DNA of 64,000 nt from Paraburkholderia sejongensis (GCF_020880815.1 NZ_JAJITD010000001.1:186001-250000), one strand, 5' to 3'. Positions 45,901-54,964 are shown, counted from the stretch's first letter. Notes: generated by a model not told the origin, from the letters alone. Made by a program: numbers and translations.

Positions 45901-46644
45901 TACGCGGACGACGACATCCTCGGCTTCCCGCGCGGCGCGGCGGCCGGCGAGTGTCTGCACCGGATGTTCGAACTCGCGGATTTCAGCGATCCCGACACGT
46001 GGCGCGACGCGATCATCGGCGCACTGCGCGAGCGACCCGCGCCGGCCGAACCCGAACTCGCCGCGCGTTTGCCCGCGATGATGCAGCGCCTGCTCGCGGA
46101 TGTCGTCTCGACCGAGCTGGTGCCGGGGATGACGCTCGCGCAGCTCGATCCGCGCCGCCGGCTGAACGAACTGGAGTTTCTGTTCGCGGCGCCGTCGCTC
46201 GATTTTCCGGCGCTGCGCGAGTTGCTCGGCGAATACGGTTACCCCGATGTCGCGCTGGAGCCGGGCGTGCTGCGCGGCTTCGTCAAAGGATTTATCGACA
46301 TGATCGTCGAGCATGACGGCCGCTTCTGGATCGTCGACTGGAAATCGAATCATCTCGGCGACAGCGCCGCCGATTACTCGGCCCCGCCGCTCGAAGCGGC
46401 GATGGCGAGCCACGCGTACCACTTGCAGGCGCTGCTCTATACGGTCGCGCTGCATCGCTATCTGAAGACGCGGGTGCGCGACTATGCGTACGACACGCAT
46501 ATCGGCGGTTACCTGTATCTGTTCGTGCGCGGCGTGCGGCCCGACTGGCGCGATGCCGACGGCGCGGCCGGCGTGCACGTGCGGCGCGCGCCGTTCGAAC
46601 TGGTGGCGCTGCTCGACGCGGCGATGATCGGAGGCGGCGCATGA
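42919..46644 (+). CDS. recB: Exodeoxyribonuclease V subunit beta (RecB)
   Basis: A 1241-residue UvrD-type helicase fused to a C-terminal nuclease. Walker A is ASAGTGKT (about 31-38), motif II is LIDEFQDTDPLQ, motif V/VI are VHKSKGLEYAVVFCPF and RLVYVALTRA. The nuclease active site is seen in RFWIVDWKSNHLG. ATG 42919 overlaps the recC stop by 4 bp, and its own stop overlaps recD by 4 bp. Confidence 0.97.
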   Translation: MSDALRHRTLVADELDVFACALDGVNQIEASAGTGKTWNICALYVRLLLEKNLNADQILVVTFTKAATAELHERIRGRLAELHRAIEMDDDGGDPFVRRLFETTLAPENGIERDAALKVVRRALRTFDQAAIHTIHAFCQRALQEAPFAAAMPFAFEMEADDAALRFELAADFWREQVEPVAHAHPAFAAWLVAKRAGPASLDEQLARRLKKPLAQLRWGSVAADGAGADAQAGFDAACELWQAERDAIVALLSDAQERLSKTSHKPEHVGAAIAAWNDYFAQGDCHAAPPRAALKLTVSALKKATKVKFEPPAHPFFEHAEALAAAVVAAEAAQRARWLALVQTWLDYAPAELVARKRTRRVVSFDDLLANLYRALAAHPWLAQALRSRYPAALIDEFQDTDPLQFAIFSRIFAPAGPLFLVGDPKQAIYSFRAADLHTYLAARESASACYTLAVNQRSTAPIVDACNRVFEANPRAFVLDGLDYQPVRAGERRRAPLVDADAAAHERDFRVWTLPQGDAALSKRDAQRAASEACAAEIVRLLRGARGGTVTLGERPLAPGDIAVLVQTHKQGSLVKRVLAAWGVGSVELAQASVFATLDAEQIERVLAAIDTPGDLRRLRAALATDWLGLDAAALWRLTQVADAPDAPAAPGDATPAADAMGWVERFSRYRMLWHERGFAVMWRTLMRELRVAQRLVAGVDGERRLTNVNHLAELVQARAATQPGIAPTLRWLAAQREQGGGEDAQLRLESDRNLVQIVTVHKSKGLEYAVVFCPFLNDGGLREPPSSGLPDAREYHDDSGDAVLHYGCDDEEAERASRYAVREQAAERARLVYVALTRAVYRCYLVAGTYLSARSTKESRRSVLNWLVGGAGHTFDAWLAEPPDEAALAASWQALGGGSISLQPLPEVTRRIPLETLQDESAQLLARANRRPLRDQWRMASFSGLIAAGGRSGDAQAAAPHEEVRPDHDEIVDALEAAPLLAPLPASPAPTYADDDILGFPRGAAAGECLHRMFELADFSDPDTWRDAIIGALRERPAPAEPELAARLPAMMQRLLADVVSTELVPGMTLAQLDPRRRLNELEFLFAAPSLDFPALRELLGEYGYPDVALEPGVLRGFVKGFIDMIVEHDGRFWIVDWKSNHLGDSAADYSAPPLEAAMASHAYHLQALLYTVALHRYLKTRVRDYAYDTHIGGYLYLFVRGVRPDWRDADGAAGVHVRRAPFELVALLDAAMIGGGA

Positions 46645-48623
46645 GCATGCTCGAACAGGAGGTTCCGGCGCCGCTTGGGCTCGAAGATATCGGCGTCAAT
46701 CTGCCCGCGCCGGCCGACTTCAGCATTGCGCTCGCCGAGGGTTTCGCGCGACGCATCGGGATGCTCGCGCGGCGCGGCGGCGCGTCGACCGAGGTCGTGA
46801 AGTGGGCCGCGCGCGCCGCGTTCGCGGCGAGCCGCGCGACCGCCGAGGGGCACGTGTGCGTGCCGCTCACGACGCTCGCGCGCCGCTTCGATGCGTCGAG
46901 CGCCGAGGTGCGCGCGGCGCTATCGGCGAGCGGGATGGCGAGCGTGCTGAGCCACGACGACGCGCAACCGGCAGCCGCGTTGCGGCCGCTCGTGATCGAT
47001 GCGCAGGGGCGGCTCTATCTCGCGCGTTACTACGACTACGAGCGGCGTCTGGCGCGCGCGCTGGTCGCGCATGCGGCGGCCGACGAGCAGGGCGCGGCGC
47101 TCGATGGCGATCCCGCCGCGTTGCGCGAACGTCTGTTGCGCTATTTCGGGGTGCCAAAGGACGACGAGATCGACTGGCAACGCGTCGCGGCCGTGATGGC
47201 GCTGTCGGGGCGGCTGACGATCGTCAGCGGCGGTCCCGGCACCGGCAAGACCACCACCGTGGTCGGCGTGCTCGCGTGCCTGCTCGATGCGCGCGCCGAT
47301 CTGCGCATCGCGCTCGCCGCGCCGACCGGCAAGGCCGCGCAACGGATGCAGGAAGCGCTGCTCGCGCGCGCCGGCGACTTGCCGCCGGCGCTTGCCGCGC
47401 GCCTGCCGCAGACTTCGTACACGCTGCATCGGCTGCTCGGCTCGGGGCCGGGCGGGCGCTTCCGGCATCATCGCGACAATCCGTTGCCGTACGACGTGGT
47501 GGTGATCGATGAGGCATCGATGATCGACGTCGCGATGGCCACCCATCTGCTCGATGCAATCGCGCCGCACACGCGGCTCGTGATGCTCGGCGACAAGGAT
47601 CAGCTCGCGGCGGTCGAGGCCGGCGCGGTGTTCGCCGAACTGAGCGCCCGGCCGGCGCTGACGCCGAGTGGCTTGCGGCGGGTTGCGCAGGCGCTCGATC
47701 TCGACGAGGCGCGGCTCGCGAACGCGTTGCCGCGCGCAGCGGATGAATACAACGATGCGCCGCCGGACGACCTGTTCGCGGCGCCCGCAGCGTCGGGCGC
47801 CAGTCCGCTCGCCGATTGCGTGGTTTGGCTCGAGCGCAACTACCGCTTCGGACTCGAATCGCCGATCGGCCGGCTGTCGCTGGCGATCCGCCACGGCTCG
47901 CCGGGCGACGCGCTTGGCGTGCTGCAAATCGATCCGCTCGAAGCGTGCGCGGCGGCGTTGCACGAGGACGCGCACACGACGCTGAGCGAGCGCACGATCG
48001 CGCGACTCGCGGCCGGTTTCGCGCCGTACGCCGATGCATTGGCCGCGGCGCTCGCCGGCGACGCGCCCGATCCGCTGCCGCTGTTCGATGCGCTGAACCG
48101 GTTCCGCATTCTGTGCGCGACGCGGCTCGGCGCGCGCGGCGTCGATCAGGTGAATGCGGCGATGGCCGCCCAGGTGCGCCGCGCGGCCGGCGTCACGCTC
48201 CCGGTCGGCGCGCAATGGTTCGCCGGCCGGCCGGTGATGGTCACGCGCAACGACTACGCGCTCGGGCTGTTCAACGGCGATATCGGCATTGCGCTGCCGG
48301 GCGCGGGCGGCGCGCTGCGGGTCTATTTCCGCAGCGGCGACGGCGGCGTGCGGGCGGTGTCGCCGGCCGCGCTGCCGCCGCACGATACCGCGTTCGCGCT
48401 GACGGTCCACAAGTCGCAGGGTTCGGAGTTCGAGCACGCGGTGCTGGTGTTGCCGGCGGCGTTCAGCCGGGTGTTGTCGCGCGAGCTCGTGTACACGGCG
48501 ATCACGCGCGCGCGCGAACGGGTCGAAGTGATCGGCGCGCGCGCGGTGTTCGTGCAGGCGGTGGCGACGCCGACCCAGCGGGATTCGGGGCTGGCCGCGC
48601 GGATCGCGGATGCGCGGGTGTGA
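46641..48623 (+). CDS. recD: Exodeoxyribonuclease V subunit alpha (RecD)
   Basis: A 660-residue superfamily 1B 5'-3' helicase. Motif I is SGGPGTGKTTT (about 196-206), motif II VVIDEASMID, motif III LGDKDQLAAVEAG, motif V HKSQGSEFEHAVLVLP and VI YTAITRARERV. It is the last gene of recC-recB-recD and is translationally coupled to recB. It is convergent with a membrane protein gene 4 bp further on. Confidence 0.96.
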   Translation: MSMLEQEVPAPLGLEDIGVNLPAPADFSIALAEGFARRIGMLARRGGASTEVVKWAARAAFAASRATAEGHVCVPLTTLARRFDASSAEVRAALSASGMASVLSHDDAQPAAALRPLVIDAQGRLYLARYYDYERRLARALVAHAAADEQGAALDGDPAALRERLLRYFGVPKDDEIDWQRVAAVMALSGRLTIVSGGPGTGKTTTVVGVLACLLDARADLRIALAAPTGKAAQRMQEALLARAGDLPPALAARLPQTSYTLHRLLGSGPGGRFRHHRDNPLPYDVVVIDEASMIDVAMATHLLDAIAPHTRLVMLGDKDQLAAVEAGAVFAELSARPALTPSGLRRVAQALDLDEARLANALPRAADEYNDAPPDDLFAAPAASGASPLADCVVWLERNYRFGLESPIGRLSLAIRHGSPGDALGVLQIDPLEACAAALHEDAHTTLSERTIARLAAGFAPYADALAAALAGDAPDPLPLFDALNRFRILCATRLGARGVDQVNAAMAAQVRRAAGVTLPVGAQWFAGRPVMVTRNDYALGLFNGDIGIALPGAGGALRVYFRSGDGGVRAVSPAALPPHDTAFALTVHKSQGSEFEHAVLVLPAAFSRVLSRELVYTAITRARERVEVIGARAVFVQAVATPTQRDSGLAARIADARV

Positions 48624-48627
48624 AAGG

Positions 48628-49269
48628 TCAGCCGGCGACCCCGCTCGCGGGCGCGCTGTCCTGCAGCCGGCTGCGCATCGTCTTGCGGTACCACAGCGTC
48701 CACAACGCGAGGCCGCCATAGATGCCGTATCCGATGAACGGCGACACCACGAGAAAGCGCTCGACTGGCCACGTCAGCGCCATCCATGCGCGCAGCGCGG
48801 TTTCGGCGGTCAGTCCGCTGCCCCACACCAGCGTCATCACGCGCATCGCCGATGCGAGGCCGGGGCGCTCGCGCCACAGCGCGTCGAAGTGAGCGGCGCC
48901 ACCGGCCATTTCGCGCGCGACGCTCGCGCGGGCGAGATAGAAGATCAGCGGCCGGCGCATCGGCAGCGACAGCAGGAACACCACGCCGATCGCGCCGGAG
49001 ATCAGCGACTCGCGCAACAGCAGCATGCGCGCACTGCCGCCGAGCGCCATCGCCGCGACCGACAGCACGATGCCCGCGAGCACCATCACACTGAGCGCGT
49101 CGACCCGGCGAAAGCGCGCGAGTTCGATTGCGCTCCACACGAGCGGGGGCACCGCCGACGCGATCAACGCGCCGGTCTCGCCGACGTACGGCCGCGCGAG
49201 CCGGTACGCGAGCCACGGCAGCAGGAAGTTGACGGCCAGTTCGAGCACCAGACCCGGGCGGATTTTCAT
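48628..49269 (-). CDS. VC0807-type integral membrane protein
   Basis: A 213-residue protein with five to six helices. The patterns LLPWLAYRLARPYVGETGALIASAVPPLVWS and, later, a helix pair before FLVVSPFIGYGIYGG match the VC0807 family of unknown function. ATG 49269 is used, as it precedes the first helix; the longer frame is not supported. Confidence 0.82.
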   Translation of the reverse strand: MKIRPGLVLELAVNFLLPWLAYRLARPYVGETGALIASAVPPLVWSAIELARFRRVDALSVMVLAGIVLSVAAMALGGSARMLLLRESLISGAIGVVFLLSLPMRRPLIFYLARASVAREMAGGAAHFDALWRERPGLASAMRVMTLVWGSGLTAETALRAWMALTWPVERFLVVSPFIGYGIYGGLALWTLWYRKTMRSRLQDSAPASGVAG

Positions 49270-49465
49270 ACGGTTTTGCGCGGTAAGCGGAGGAGGCAGT
49301 ATCGATGAAGCGGCCGCGCCGACGCAAATTTTTTCACGGTCGGCGCGGTGACGAAGGACCTGCACTGGCGGCCCGCATCGCTCTTATCTTGCGCATCTCA
49401 CGTTCGTCGCGTTGGCCGTCCCGCGCACCGCTTGTACACTGACGCTTCCACATCTGACCCACGCT

Positions 49466-49870
49466 ATGACCTCCCGCTACCCGATCCCGCCGAACGAAAT
49501 CGAATTGACCGCCGTGCGCGCGCAGGGGGCGGGCGGCCAGAACGTCAACAAGGTATCGAGCGCGATCCATTTGCGTTTCGACGTGCGGGCGTCGTCGCTG
49601 CCCGAGGTGTTGAAGATGCGCCTGCTCGCGCTGTCCGACCATCGACTGACCCGCGACGGCGTCGTCATCATCAAGGCGCAGGAGCACCGGACTCAGGAGA
49701 TGAACCGCGCGGCGGCGCTCGCGCGGCTCGACGAGCTGATCGAAAGCGTCAGCGTGACGCGCAAGACGCGTGTCGCGACCCGGCCGACGCGTGCGTCGAA
49801 TCTGCGGCGGCTCGACGGCAAGGCGAAGCGCAGCGAGGTCAAGTCGGGGCGCGGCCGGGTTCACGAGTAG
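49466..49870 (+). CDS. arfB: Alternative ribosome-rescue factor ArfB (peptidyl-tRNA hydrolase, YaeJ)
   Basis: A 134-residue release-factor-like hydrolase. The catalytic GGQ lies in [13 protein letters not shown] (about 21-33) and the C-terminal basic tail ([18 protein letters not shown]) is the part that enters the empty mRNA channel of stalled ribosomes. It frees non-stop complexes without a stop codon. ATG 49466 is used because the upstream reading frame adds residues absent from the family. Confidence 0.93.
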   Translation: MTSRYPIPPNEIELTAVRAQGAGGQNVNKVSSAIHLRFDVRASSLPEVLKMRLLALSDHRLTRDGVVIIKAQEHRTQEMNRAAALARLDELIESVSVTRKTRVATRPTRASNLRRLDGKAKRSEVKSGRGRVHE

Positions 49871-49916
49871 TCCGGCCGGGCTCCCAGCGATCACTGCCGC
49901 TGCTCAAGGGCGCGGA

Positions 49917-51236
49917 CTACCGCTTGCCGCGCCGGCCGGTACGAACCTCCGCGAGCGGCGTGGCCGCCGGCACGAAATCGACGCACAGCACGTGCGTACC
50001 GTCGCTCTCGAACGCGATGGCCGCGGTGTAGCAGTCCTGACCGTCGGCGAGCGAATAATGCGGACCCATCATCGCGACCCGTCCCGGCGCGGCGAGCGCG
50101 TGCCGGAAATACGCGCGCCGCGACCAGTTGCTGCGGGTCTCCGCATAGAGCGGCGCGAGCCGCCGCGGCGGGGGCGGCACCGACGCGGCCGTCACCGACG
50201 GCAGCGTCTGCTCGCCCTGGCCGTCGGTGAGAAACACGCGGCGCGCCTCGGGCAGATGCCAGATGCACTGCGCGGCCTGTTCGAGATTGCCGGTGCTCCG
50301 GTAGACGTCGACGGCGGCCAGCACCGCCTCGGCGAAGCCCTCGAAGCCGAGCCGCTGATGGCTCGCATGGGCGCGCTCGTAGTCGGCGAACTTGCTCCAG
50401 ATCGACGCGATCAGCTCCGGCACCCTGGTGCAGGCCGCCTGCACCGAACTCTTCGGCAGACCGAACCAGAAACCCTGCACGAAGTCGACGTCGGCCTGCA
50501 TCAGGATCATCAGCTCCTCGTCGGTTTCGACGCCCTCGGCCAGCACCAGCGTGCCTGACTGGTGCAGCATCGCGATCAGGTGGCTGATCATCGATTCGTC
50601 GCCCTCGCGCTTGCCGGCGCGCGCGACCAGCGAGCGGTCGAGCTTGACGATATCGGGACGGAACCGCCACACGCGGTCGAAATTGGAAAAGCCGGTGCCG
50701 AAATCGTCGATCGCGATCAGGAAGTCGCGCGGCTGCGACGCGGCGAGCATGCTGGCGACCGCGGATTCGTCGTCGGCCGGTTGCTCGAGCACCTCGATCA
50801 CGATGCGCTCCTGCGGCAGGCCGAAATGCGCGGACAGTTCATCGATGAACGCGCGCTGCGGCCAGCCCGTCTCGAACACCTGCGGGCGCGTGTTCAGGAA
50901 CAGCCAGCCGGTGCTGATGCCTTGCTCCATGAAGTTCGCGACATGCAGACAGCGCGCGATGCGGTCGAGCTCGCGCGCCTCGGCGGCCGAGCGCGTACCG
51001 GAAAACAGCACTTCCGGCGAAACCGGCAGGCCGACCGGATCGAACGCGCGCAACAGTCCCTCATAGCCGACCACGCACTGATGGGTGACCGACAGCACCG
51101 GCTGAAACACGCTATGCAAGGTCAGCGCGCGCCACGTCGCGGTCCAGCCGGACTCGCCGCGAACCAGATGCGGGAGCAGGCCGCTCAGACTCAATTCGCT
51201 GACGGATGGCATAGAAACGGGCATGAGAGCGGACAT
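49917..51236 (-). CDS. EAL-domain cyclic-di-GMP phosphodiesterase
   Basis: A 439-residue protein whose first ~250 residues form an EAL domain. Catalytic marks are present in variant form: GYEGLLR for EAL, FLNTRP, IEVLEQ, the loop-6 IDDFGTGFSN, VKLDRS and EGVETDEEL. This suggests active hydrolysis of c-di-GMP to pGpG, which lowers biofilm and raises motility states. The C-terminal ~150 residues are a conserved accessory region of unknown role, with a Pro-rich linker. No transmembrane helix is seen. ATG 51236 chosen; ATG codons a few residues further in are alternatives. Confidence 0.9.
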   Translation of the reverse strand: MSALMPVSMPSVSELSLSGLLPHLVRGESGWTATWRALTLHSVFQPVLSVTHQCVVGYEGLLRAFDPVGLPVSPEVLFSGTRSAAEARELDRIARCLHVANFMEQGISTGWLFLNTRPQVFETGWPQRAFIDELSAHFGLPQERIVIEVLEQPADDESAVASMLAASQPRDFLIAIDDFGTGFSNFDRVWRFRPDIVKLDRSLVARAGKREGDESMISHLIAMLHQSGTLVLAEGVETDEELMILMQADVDFVQGFWFGLPKSSVQAACTRVPELIASIWSKFADYERAHASHQRLGFEGFAEAVLAAVDVYRSTGNLEQAAQCIWHLPEARRVFLTDGQGEQTLPSVTAASVPPPPRRLAPLYAETRSNWSRRAYFRHALAAPGRVAMMGPHYSLADGQDCYTAAIAFESDGTHVLCVDFVPAATPLAEVRTGRRGKR

Positions 51237-51881
51237 GGGATCGTTGCGGCAAGCGGGTGAGAGGGCGCGCAAACCCATTCGGCGCGCAATGGCGGCTCGC
51301 CTGAAGCGTCGACGGGGCAACGCGGATACGGCCCGGGAACGCGAAGGACGATGCCAGTCATGCTGGATTCCGGCGAATTGGTCAAAATCAGTCTAGCAGT
51401 TTGGCGCGCGCAACAATGTGCGGGGTATCACAAACACCCACGCCCGAAATTGCCCGCAAACCGGCCACCCGTGGCCCTCCGGCAATGCTTTGCGAATCCC
51501 TCGCCGAGCCGTTCGGACCCGGGCCCGGCGCGAGATCGATTCTCAATCGCAATCGTTGCCTACACGCCGAGGGTAACAAAGCGGGAAGTGCCCGCCCGCC
51601 AAATTCCAGGCGCGGATGATGCGTCCGCGGGCGGCCCGCGATAGCGGCTTGCGGGCGGCTTGCGATGGCGGCTTGCGATAGCGGCTTGCATAAGCGCGCG
51701 ACGCCGCGCCGGCGCGGTTCCGGCTGGCCGGGCCGGCGCGGGTTGAGGCAGCCCCCTGCGGGTCTTGGCGCGCTGTCGGACGAAGACGGGATTGTTGCGC
51801 AGCCGTGCTGGCAACGGGCGTGTCGGCAGGTTCGCCGCGGCACGGTTATGCTGCTGCTTTTCTTGAAAAGGAGATGAGGTA
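51237..51881. other. Gene-free region with a short direct-repeat cluster
   Basis: The 645 bp between the EAL gene and the ABM gene holds no reading frame I trust. At 51639-51688 four units of CGATAGCGGCTTG follow each other (13, 11, 13 and 13 bp; second and third degenerate). A 172-codon minus frame crosses it but has frameless composition and no Shine-Dalgarno. Confidence 0.7.
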
Positions 51882-52172
51882 ATGGCGGAAATCGCGGTGG
51901 TCGCAATTTCGGTGGCGAAGCCGGGCCATGAGGAGCAACTGCGCGCGGCCCTCGAAGGGATCGTCGGGCCGACGCGCGCTGAAGAGGGCGTGCTGCAGTA
52001 CGACTTGCACCGCGACCTGCAGGAGCCGCGCCGGTTCGTGTTCGTCGAGCGCTGGACGAGTCAGGAGGCGCTGGCCGCGCATGCGCAATCGGCGCATATC
52101 CAGGCGTATCGCGCAGCGGTCGTGGACTGGGTCGAGCACGCGGAAATTCGCGTCGTGTCGAAGATCGCGTGA
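51882..52172 (+). CDS. Antibiotic biosynthesis monooxygenase (ABM/YgiN) domain protein
   Basis: A 96-residue ferredoxin-like dimeric alpha-beta barrel. Conserved marks are ISVAKPGHEEQLRAAL, EEGVLQYDLHRD, FVFVERWTSQEALAAH. Relatives are cofactor-free quinol monooxygenases such as YgiN. An excellent Shine-Dalgarno (AAAAGGAGATGA) lies upstream. The physiological substrate is unknown. Confidence 0.93.
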   Translation: MAEIAVVAISVAKPGHEEQLRAALEGIVGPTRAEEGVLQYDLHRDLQEPRRFVFVERWTSQEALAAHAQSAHIQAYRAAVVDWVEHAEIRVVSKIA

Positions 52173-52255
52173 TGGGCGGCGGCGCGCTTGCGGACGCGCA
52201 TACGCGCGCCGCGTGGCGTGCCGCTGCGTGGCCTGCCGCTGCGCGCGGTCGAGCC

Positions 52256-52513
52256 TTAGTGCGCCGCTTGCGGCACGTCGAGAATCAGGATGATGGTCCA
52301 GTCCGCGTCGCCGTCATGGTGATACTGGCGCTCGGCGACGATGAACGGCTGCTGCTTGCCGGCCGGCCCGAGGAACAGCACGTCGCCTTCCATCGGCAGG
52401 CATTCGACGGGCGGCAGCGCGAGGTACGCTTCCTGACCGCCGCGCGGCATCAGTTTTTCGATCTTGCGTGATGCTGCTTCGGTCCATTCGATATCTAGCT
52501 GGATGTTGCTCAT
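52256..52513 (-). CDS. Conserved small protein, unknown function
   Basis: An 85-residue, mostly beta protein (VECLPMEGDVLFLGPAGKQQPFIVAERQYHHDGDADW). A strong Shine-Dalgarno (GGAGGACAGC) and good codon use support it. I recognise no named family, although it reads like a domain widespread in Burkholderia. Convergent with the ABM gene. Confidence 0.72.
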   Translation of the reverse strand: MSNIQLDIEWTEAASRKIEKLMPRGGQEAYLALPPVECLPMEGDVLFLGPAGKQQPFIVAERQYHHDGDADWTIILILDVPQAAH

Positions 52514-52712
52514 GCTGTCCTCCGCACCTGAGTGCGCACGGGTTAGGGGATGCCGGCGCGGCGCCGGGCGGTGCGCGACTTTAGCATACCGAAAGCGCAG
52601 CGCCGCGGCCTTGCGCGGTAAGGGGCGGGTGGCCCGGCGGGCACGCGTCGCGTCGAGGCCGCGTCGTGGCCGCGCCGGCCGGCGCCGTCTTCATGATGAA
52701 CGGGCTGATAAC

Positions 52713-52751
52713 AAAAAAGCCGAAACCGGCGATGCCGGCTTCGGCTTTTTC
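52713..52751. terminator. Bidirectional rho-independent terminator
   Basis: A long stem AAAAAGCCGAA-CCGGC / GCCGG-TTCGGCTTTTT (about 52714-52750, small loop GAT) ends in A/T runs on both sides. It lies 40 bp downstream of the small secreted-protein gene on the minus strand. Confidence 0.88.
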
Positions 52752-52793
52752 ACCTGCACGGCGAGGACCGCGCGGCGAAACCTTTACGTGGGC

Positions 52794-53033
52794 TTAGGTG
52801 CCCGCGTCGGCGGCCTTCTTGTTGTGATGGTGCGGAGCCGTCTTGTGATGCTTGGCCGGCGTGGCAGGCGCGCTTTCCATCGCTTGCTGACGATTTTGCA
52901 AGTCTTGCGCGCGCTGTTCGATGTCCGCTGCCTTAGCCGGATCGGTGCTGGTTCTGATGCCGGCGTCTTGCGCGTGCGCCGCGCCCGTTACGGCACAGAG
53001 GGAAACCAGGATCGCCAGGGACACTTTCTTCAT
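52794..53033 (-). CDS. Small secreted His/Lys-rich protein, unknown function
   Basis: A 79-residue precursor with a clear signal peptide (cleavage after AAHAQ, about residue 21). The mature part has a helix (DIEQRAQDLQNRQQAMES) and a tail rich in His and Lys (AKHHKTAPHHHNKKA) that could bind metal. Shine-Dalgarno CGGAGG precedes the start and a strong terminator follows. Confidence 0.82.
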   Translation of the reverse strand: MKKVSLAILVSLCAVTGAAHAQDAGIRTSTDPAKAADIEQRAQDLQNRQQAMESAPATPAKHHKTAPHHHNKKAADAGT

Positions 53034-53300
53034 CGTTACCTCCGTAGAGTGGTGGTGGACCCAAGTATTGCCTGTCCATCAGGAAAGACAATGCATTCTA
53101 GCGAGCAAACTCCGCTCCAGCCGATGGCTTTGTAACCGCGCTAAACATTTGTTACATCTCGTAATTGCCGTCGATGCGCGATGCGTCGAAAGGCCCTTTG
53201 CAGCGGGGCTCGCGCGGTGTCGGCACGGGGTTCGAGAGCGTCGCGGGCGCATCCGGAAATGCGTCGCACGGTTAAATAACGCACGTTCGGCACCGGCTGC

Positions 53301-54089
53301 TCAGAACCAGCCGATCGCGCTATACACATGAAACTGCGCAATTCCGACCAGCTCGTGCAGCGCGATTTCGGCAACCGCCAGATTGCCAAAGCGCGGCAGC
53401 ACGCCCAGTCGCGCGGAGCGCGCGCTGGAGATCTGCGGCTGCGGTTGGATCCCGAAGTGCCGGAAGTCGAGCAGCGCGCGCGGCATCTGATACGCGGACG
53501 TGACAAGTATCAAGGTGTCGTAATGAGATTGGCCAACAATGGCCGATACGTTGCGGGCGTTTTCGTAGGTCGTGCGGCTGGTCCTTTCGAGCACGATGTC
53601 CGAGCGCGCTACCTGCCGCTCCAGCAGGTAGGGCAGGTAGGTGTCGGCTTCGGTCGCGCTGTGGCGCTGCGGATTGCCGCCGCTCACGATCACGTGGCAA
53701 CTGGGCGCAGTGCGCTTGCAGGCGGCGTAGGTCTGCGCGGTGACCTCGATGCGCGGGAGCACGTCTCGTGGCGGCACCAGCTGGTGGTTGTCGTCGTAGA
53801 CCGTGCCGCCGCCGAGCAGAACGATCGCGGTGTGCGGCGCAAACCTCACGGGCGCGGCACTGTTGCGTTGCGGTTGCGCGAGGTCGAGCAGCGGCGCGGC
53901 CAGCCAGCCAGCGGCGAGTAGCCAGAACAGCGCGAGCGTGCAGATCACGAGGGGGCGACGGGCGCTTTTCCAAAGCACGATTGCTGCAAAAAAAAGCGCT
54001 AATAAAATGAATAGAATCAATTTAAATGGGGTAACGTATGTCTTTCGGGACAAATCTACGGGCTTGCCATCGCGCCGCGGCGGTTGCAT
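53301..54089 (-). CDS. YdcF/ElyC-like DUF218 membrane-anchored protein
   Basis: A 262-residue protein with two N-terminal helices (about 22-42 and 46-68) and a DUF218 domain (about 83-245): IVLLGGGTVYDD, VIVSGGNPQRHSATEAD, TSRTTYENARN, LVTSAYQMPRA. Relatives (ElyC, SanA, YdcF) affect envelope polysaccharide or lipid-carrier metabolism. The start is uncertain: ATG 54089 has no clear Shine-Dalgarno, and a TTG 12 codons in is possible. The 5' part is notably AT-rich (around 53990-54030) compared with its surroundings. Confidence 0.85.
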   Translation of the reverse strand: MQPPRRDGKPVDLSRKTYVTPFKLILFILLALFFAAIVLWKSARRPLVICTLALFWLLAAGWLAAPLLDLAQPQRNSAAPVRFAPHTAIVLLGGGTVYDDNHQLVPPRDVLPRIEVTAQTYAACKRTAPSCHVIVSGGNPQRHSATEADTYLPYLLERQVARSDIVLERTSRTTYENARNVSAIVGQSHYDTLILVTSAYQMPRALLDFRHFGIQPQPQISSARSARLGVLPRFGNLAVAEIALHELVGIAQFHVYSAIGWF

Positions 54090-54285
54090 CGTCGGTTCGT
54101 AGAGAGAACGCTAGCACGACGTTCAGACGGGGGTTCCGAAAGCGAGACCAGGCAGCATCTGCCGGGAATCCGTTGCCGCATGGGCTGCGAGCTTCCGGAC
54201 AGAAGCGGGTGCCACGCGCGTCACCGGTGGCGCGGTGAAGCGTGGGCACGGATGTGTCATAGCTGCACTTTAAGAAAGAAGTGAG

Positions 54286-54606
54286 ATGACCACGTATTCC
54301 AACGAAGCCGTACTTGAAGCGCTGCGGCGAGCGCAATATCGTCAGGTTCCCTGGGCCAGAAGGCCCGGTGTCTTCCAATATCTCCGCGCGCTGGGTCTGA
54401 TGGATACCGTTAGACAGCGCACCGTCGCGCCGGCCCCCGGCTTTCATGCCCCAGTCGACATCGCCGTGCTCACCGAGCGCGGCAAAGCTGAGTTCGCGCG
54501 GCTCGAGCACGACGAGCGTCTGCTCACGTGGACCGCGCAACGCATGAACGATTACGTTCTGGCCGCCGAGCGGCAGTCCGCTGCGGCGGACGAGGTAAGG
54601 CCTTAG
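54286..54606 (+). CDS. Hypothetical protein, possibly winged-helix-like
   Basis: A 106-residue protein beginning MTTYSNEAVLEALRRAQYRQVPWARRPGVF; the text IAVLTERGKAEFARLE resembles the wing and last helix of a small winged-helix domain. A purine-rich Shine-Dalgarno (AAGAAGTGAG) precedes it. No family recognised. Confidence 0.65.
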   Translation: MTTYSNEAVLEALRRAQYRQVPWARRPGVFQYLRALGLMDTVRQRTVAPAPGFHAPVDIAVLTERGKAEFARLEHDERLLTWTAQRMNDYVLAAERQSAAADEVRP

Positions 54607-54788
54607 CTTAGGATTCATCGCTGTTCAGATTCGTTGTCCGCCAGGGCGTACCGCCCCTGGGTGGGCGCGTGTTTCCGCTGACCGGCTGCCTCGCACGGCT
54701 GGGGAGCGATGCGCTGCTCTGCCGTCGCGAGCGACGGGCGCTGCGCGTCGGCCGATCGCTATGGCGTTTCGCATTCCCCTTTCCCCCG

Positions 54789-54819
54789 AAAAAAAAGCCC
54801 GTATCGCGAAGATACGGGC
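54789..54819 (-). terminator. Rho-independent terminator (minus strand)
   Basis: 9-bp stem GCCCGTATC/GATACGGGC (54797-54819, 5-nt loop) with eight A on the left side, hence a T run for minus-strand transcripts. It is 145 bp downstream of the gene at 54965-55216. The rest of 54607-54964 holds nothing else I can support. Confidence 0.85.
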
Positions 54820-54964
54820 GTACCGGAATTACTACTGCCACGCTGTGCTAATGGCGTTAAATCAGACTGGCGCGGTGCCAGGTGGTTCCCCGATTATCAG
54901 CGCTGCGATAGCGATCGTTTGATATTTCGCGCGCTGCATCCATCGATTCAGTCCGGCTTGCACG

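Noticed and set aside
51388-51906. 172-codon minus-strand frame in the EAL-ABM gap
   Set aside because: Crosses a direct-repeat cluster and the ABM start, has no ribosome site and no similarity.
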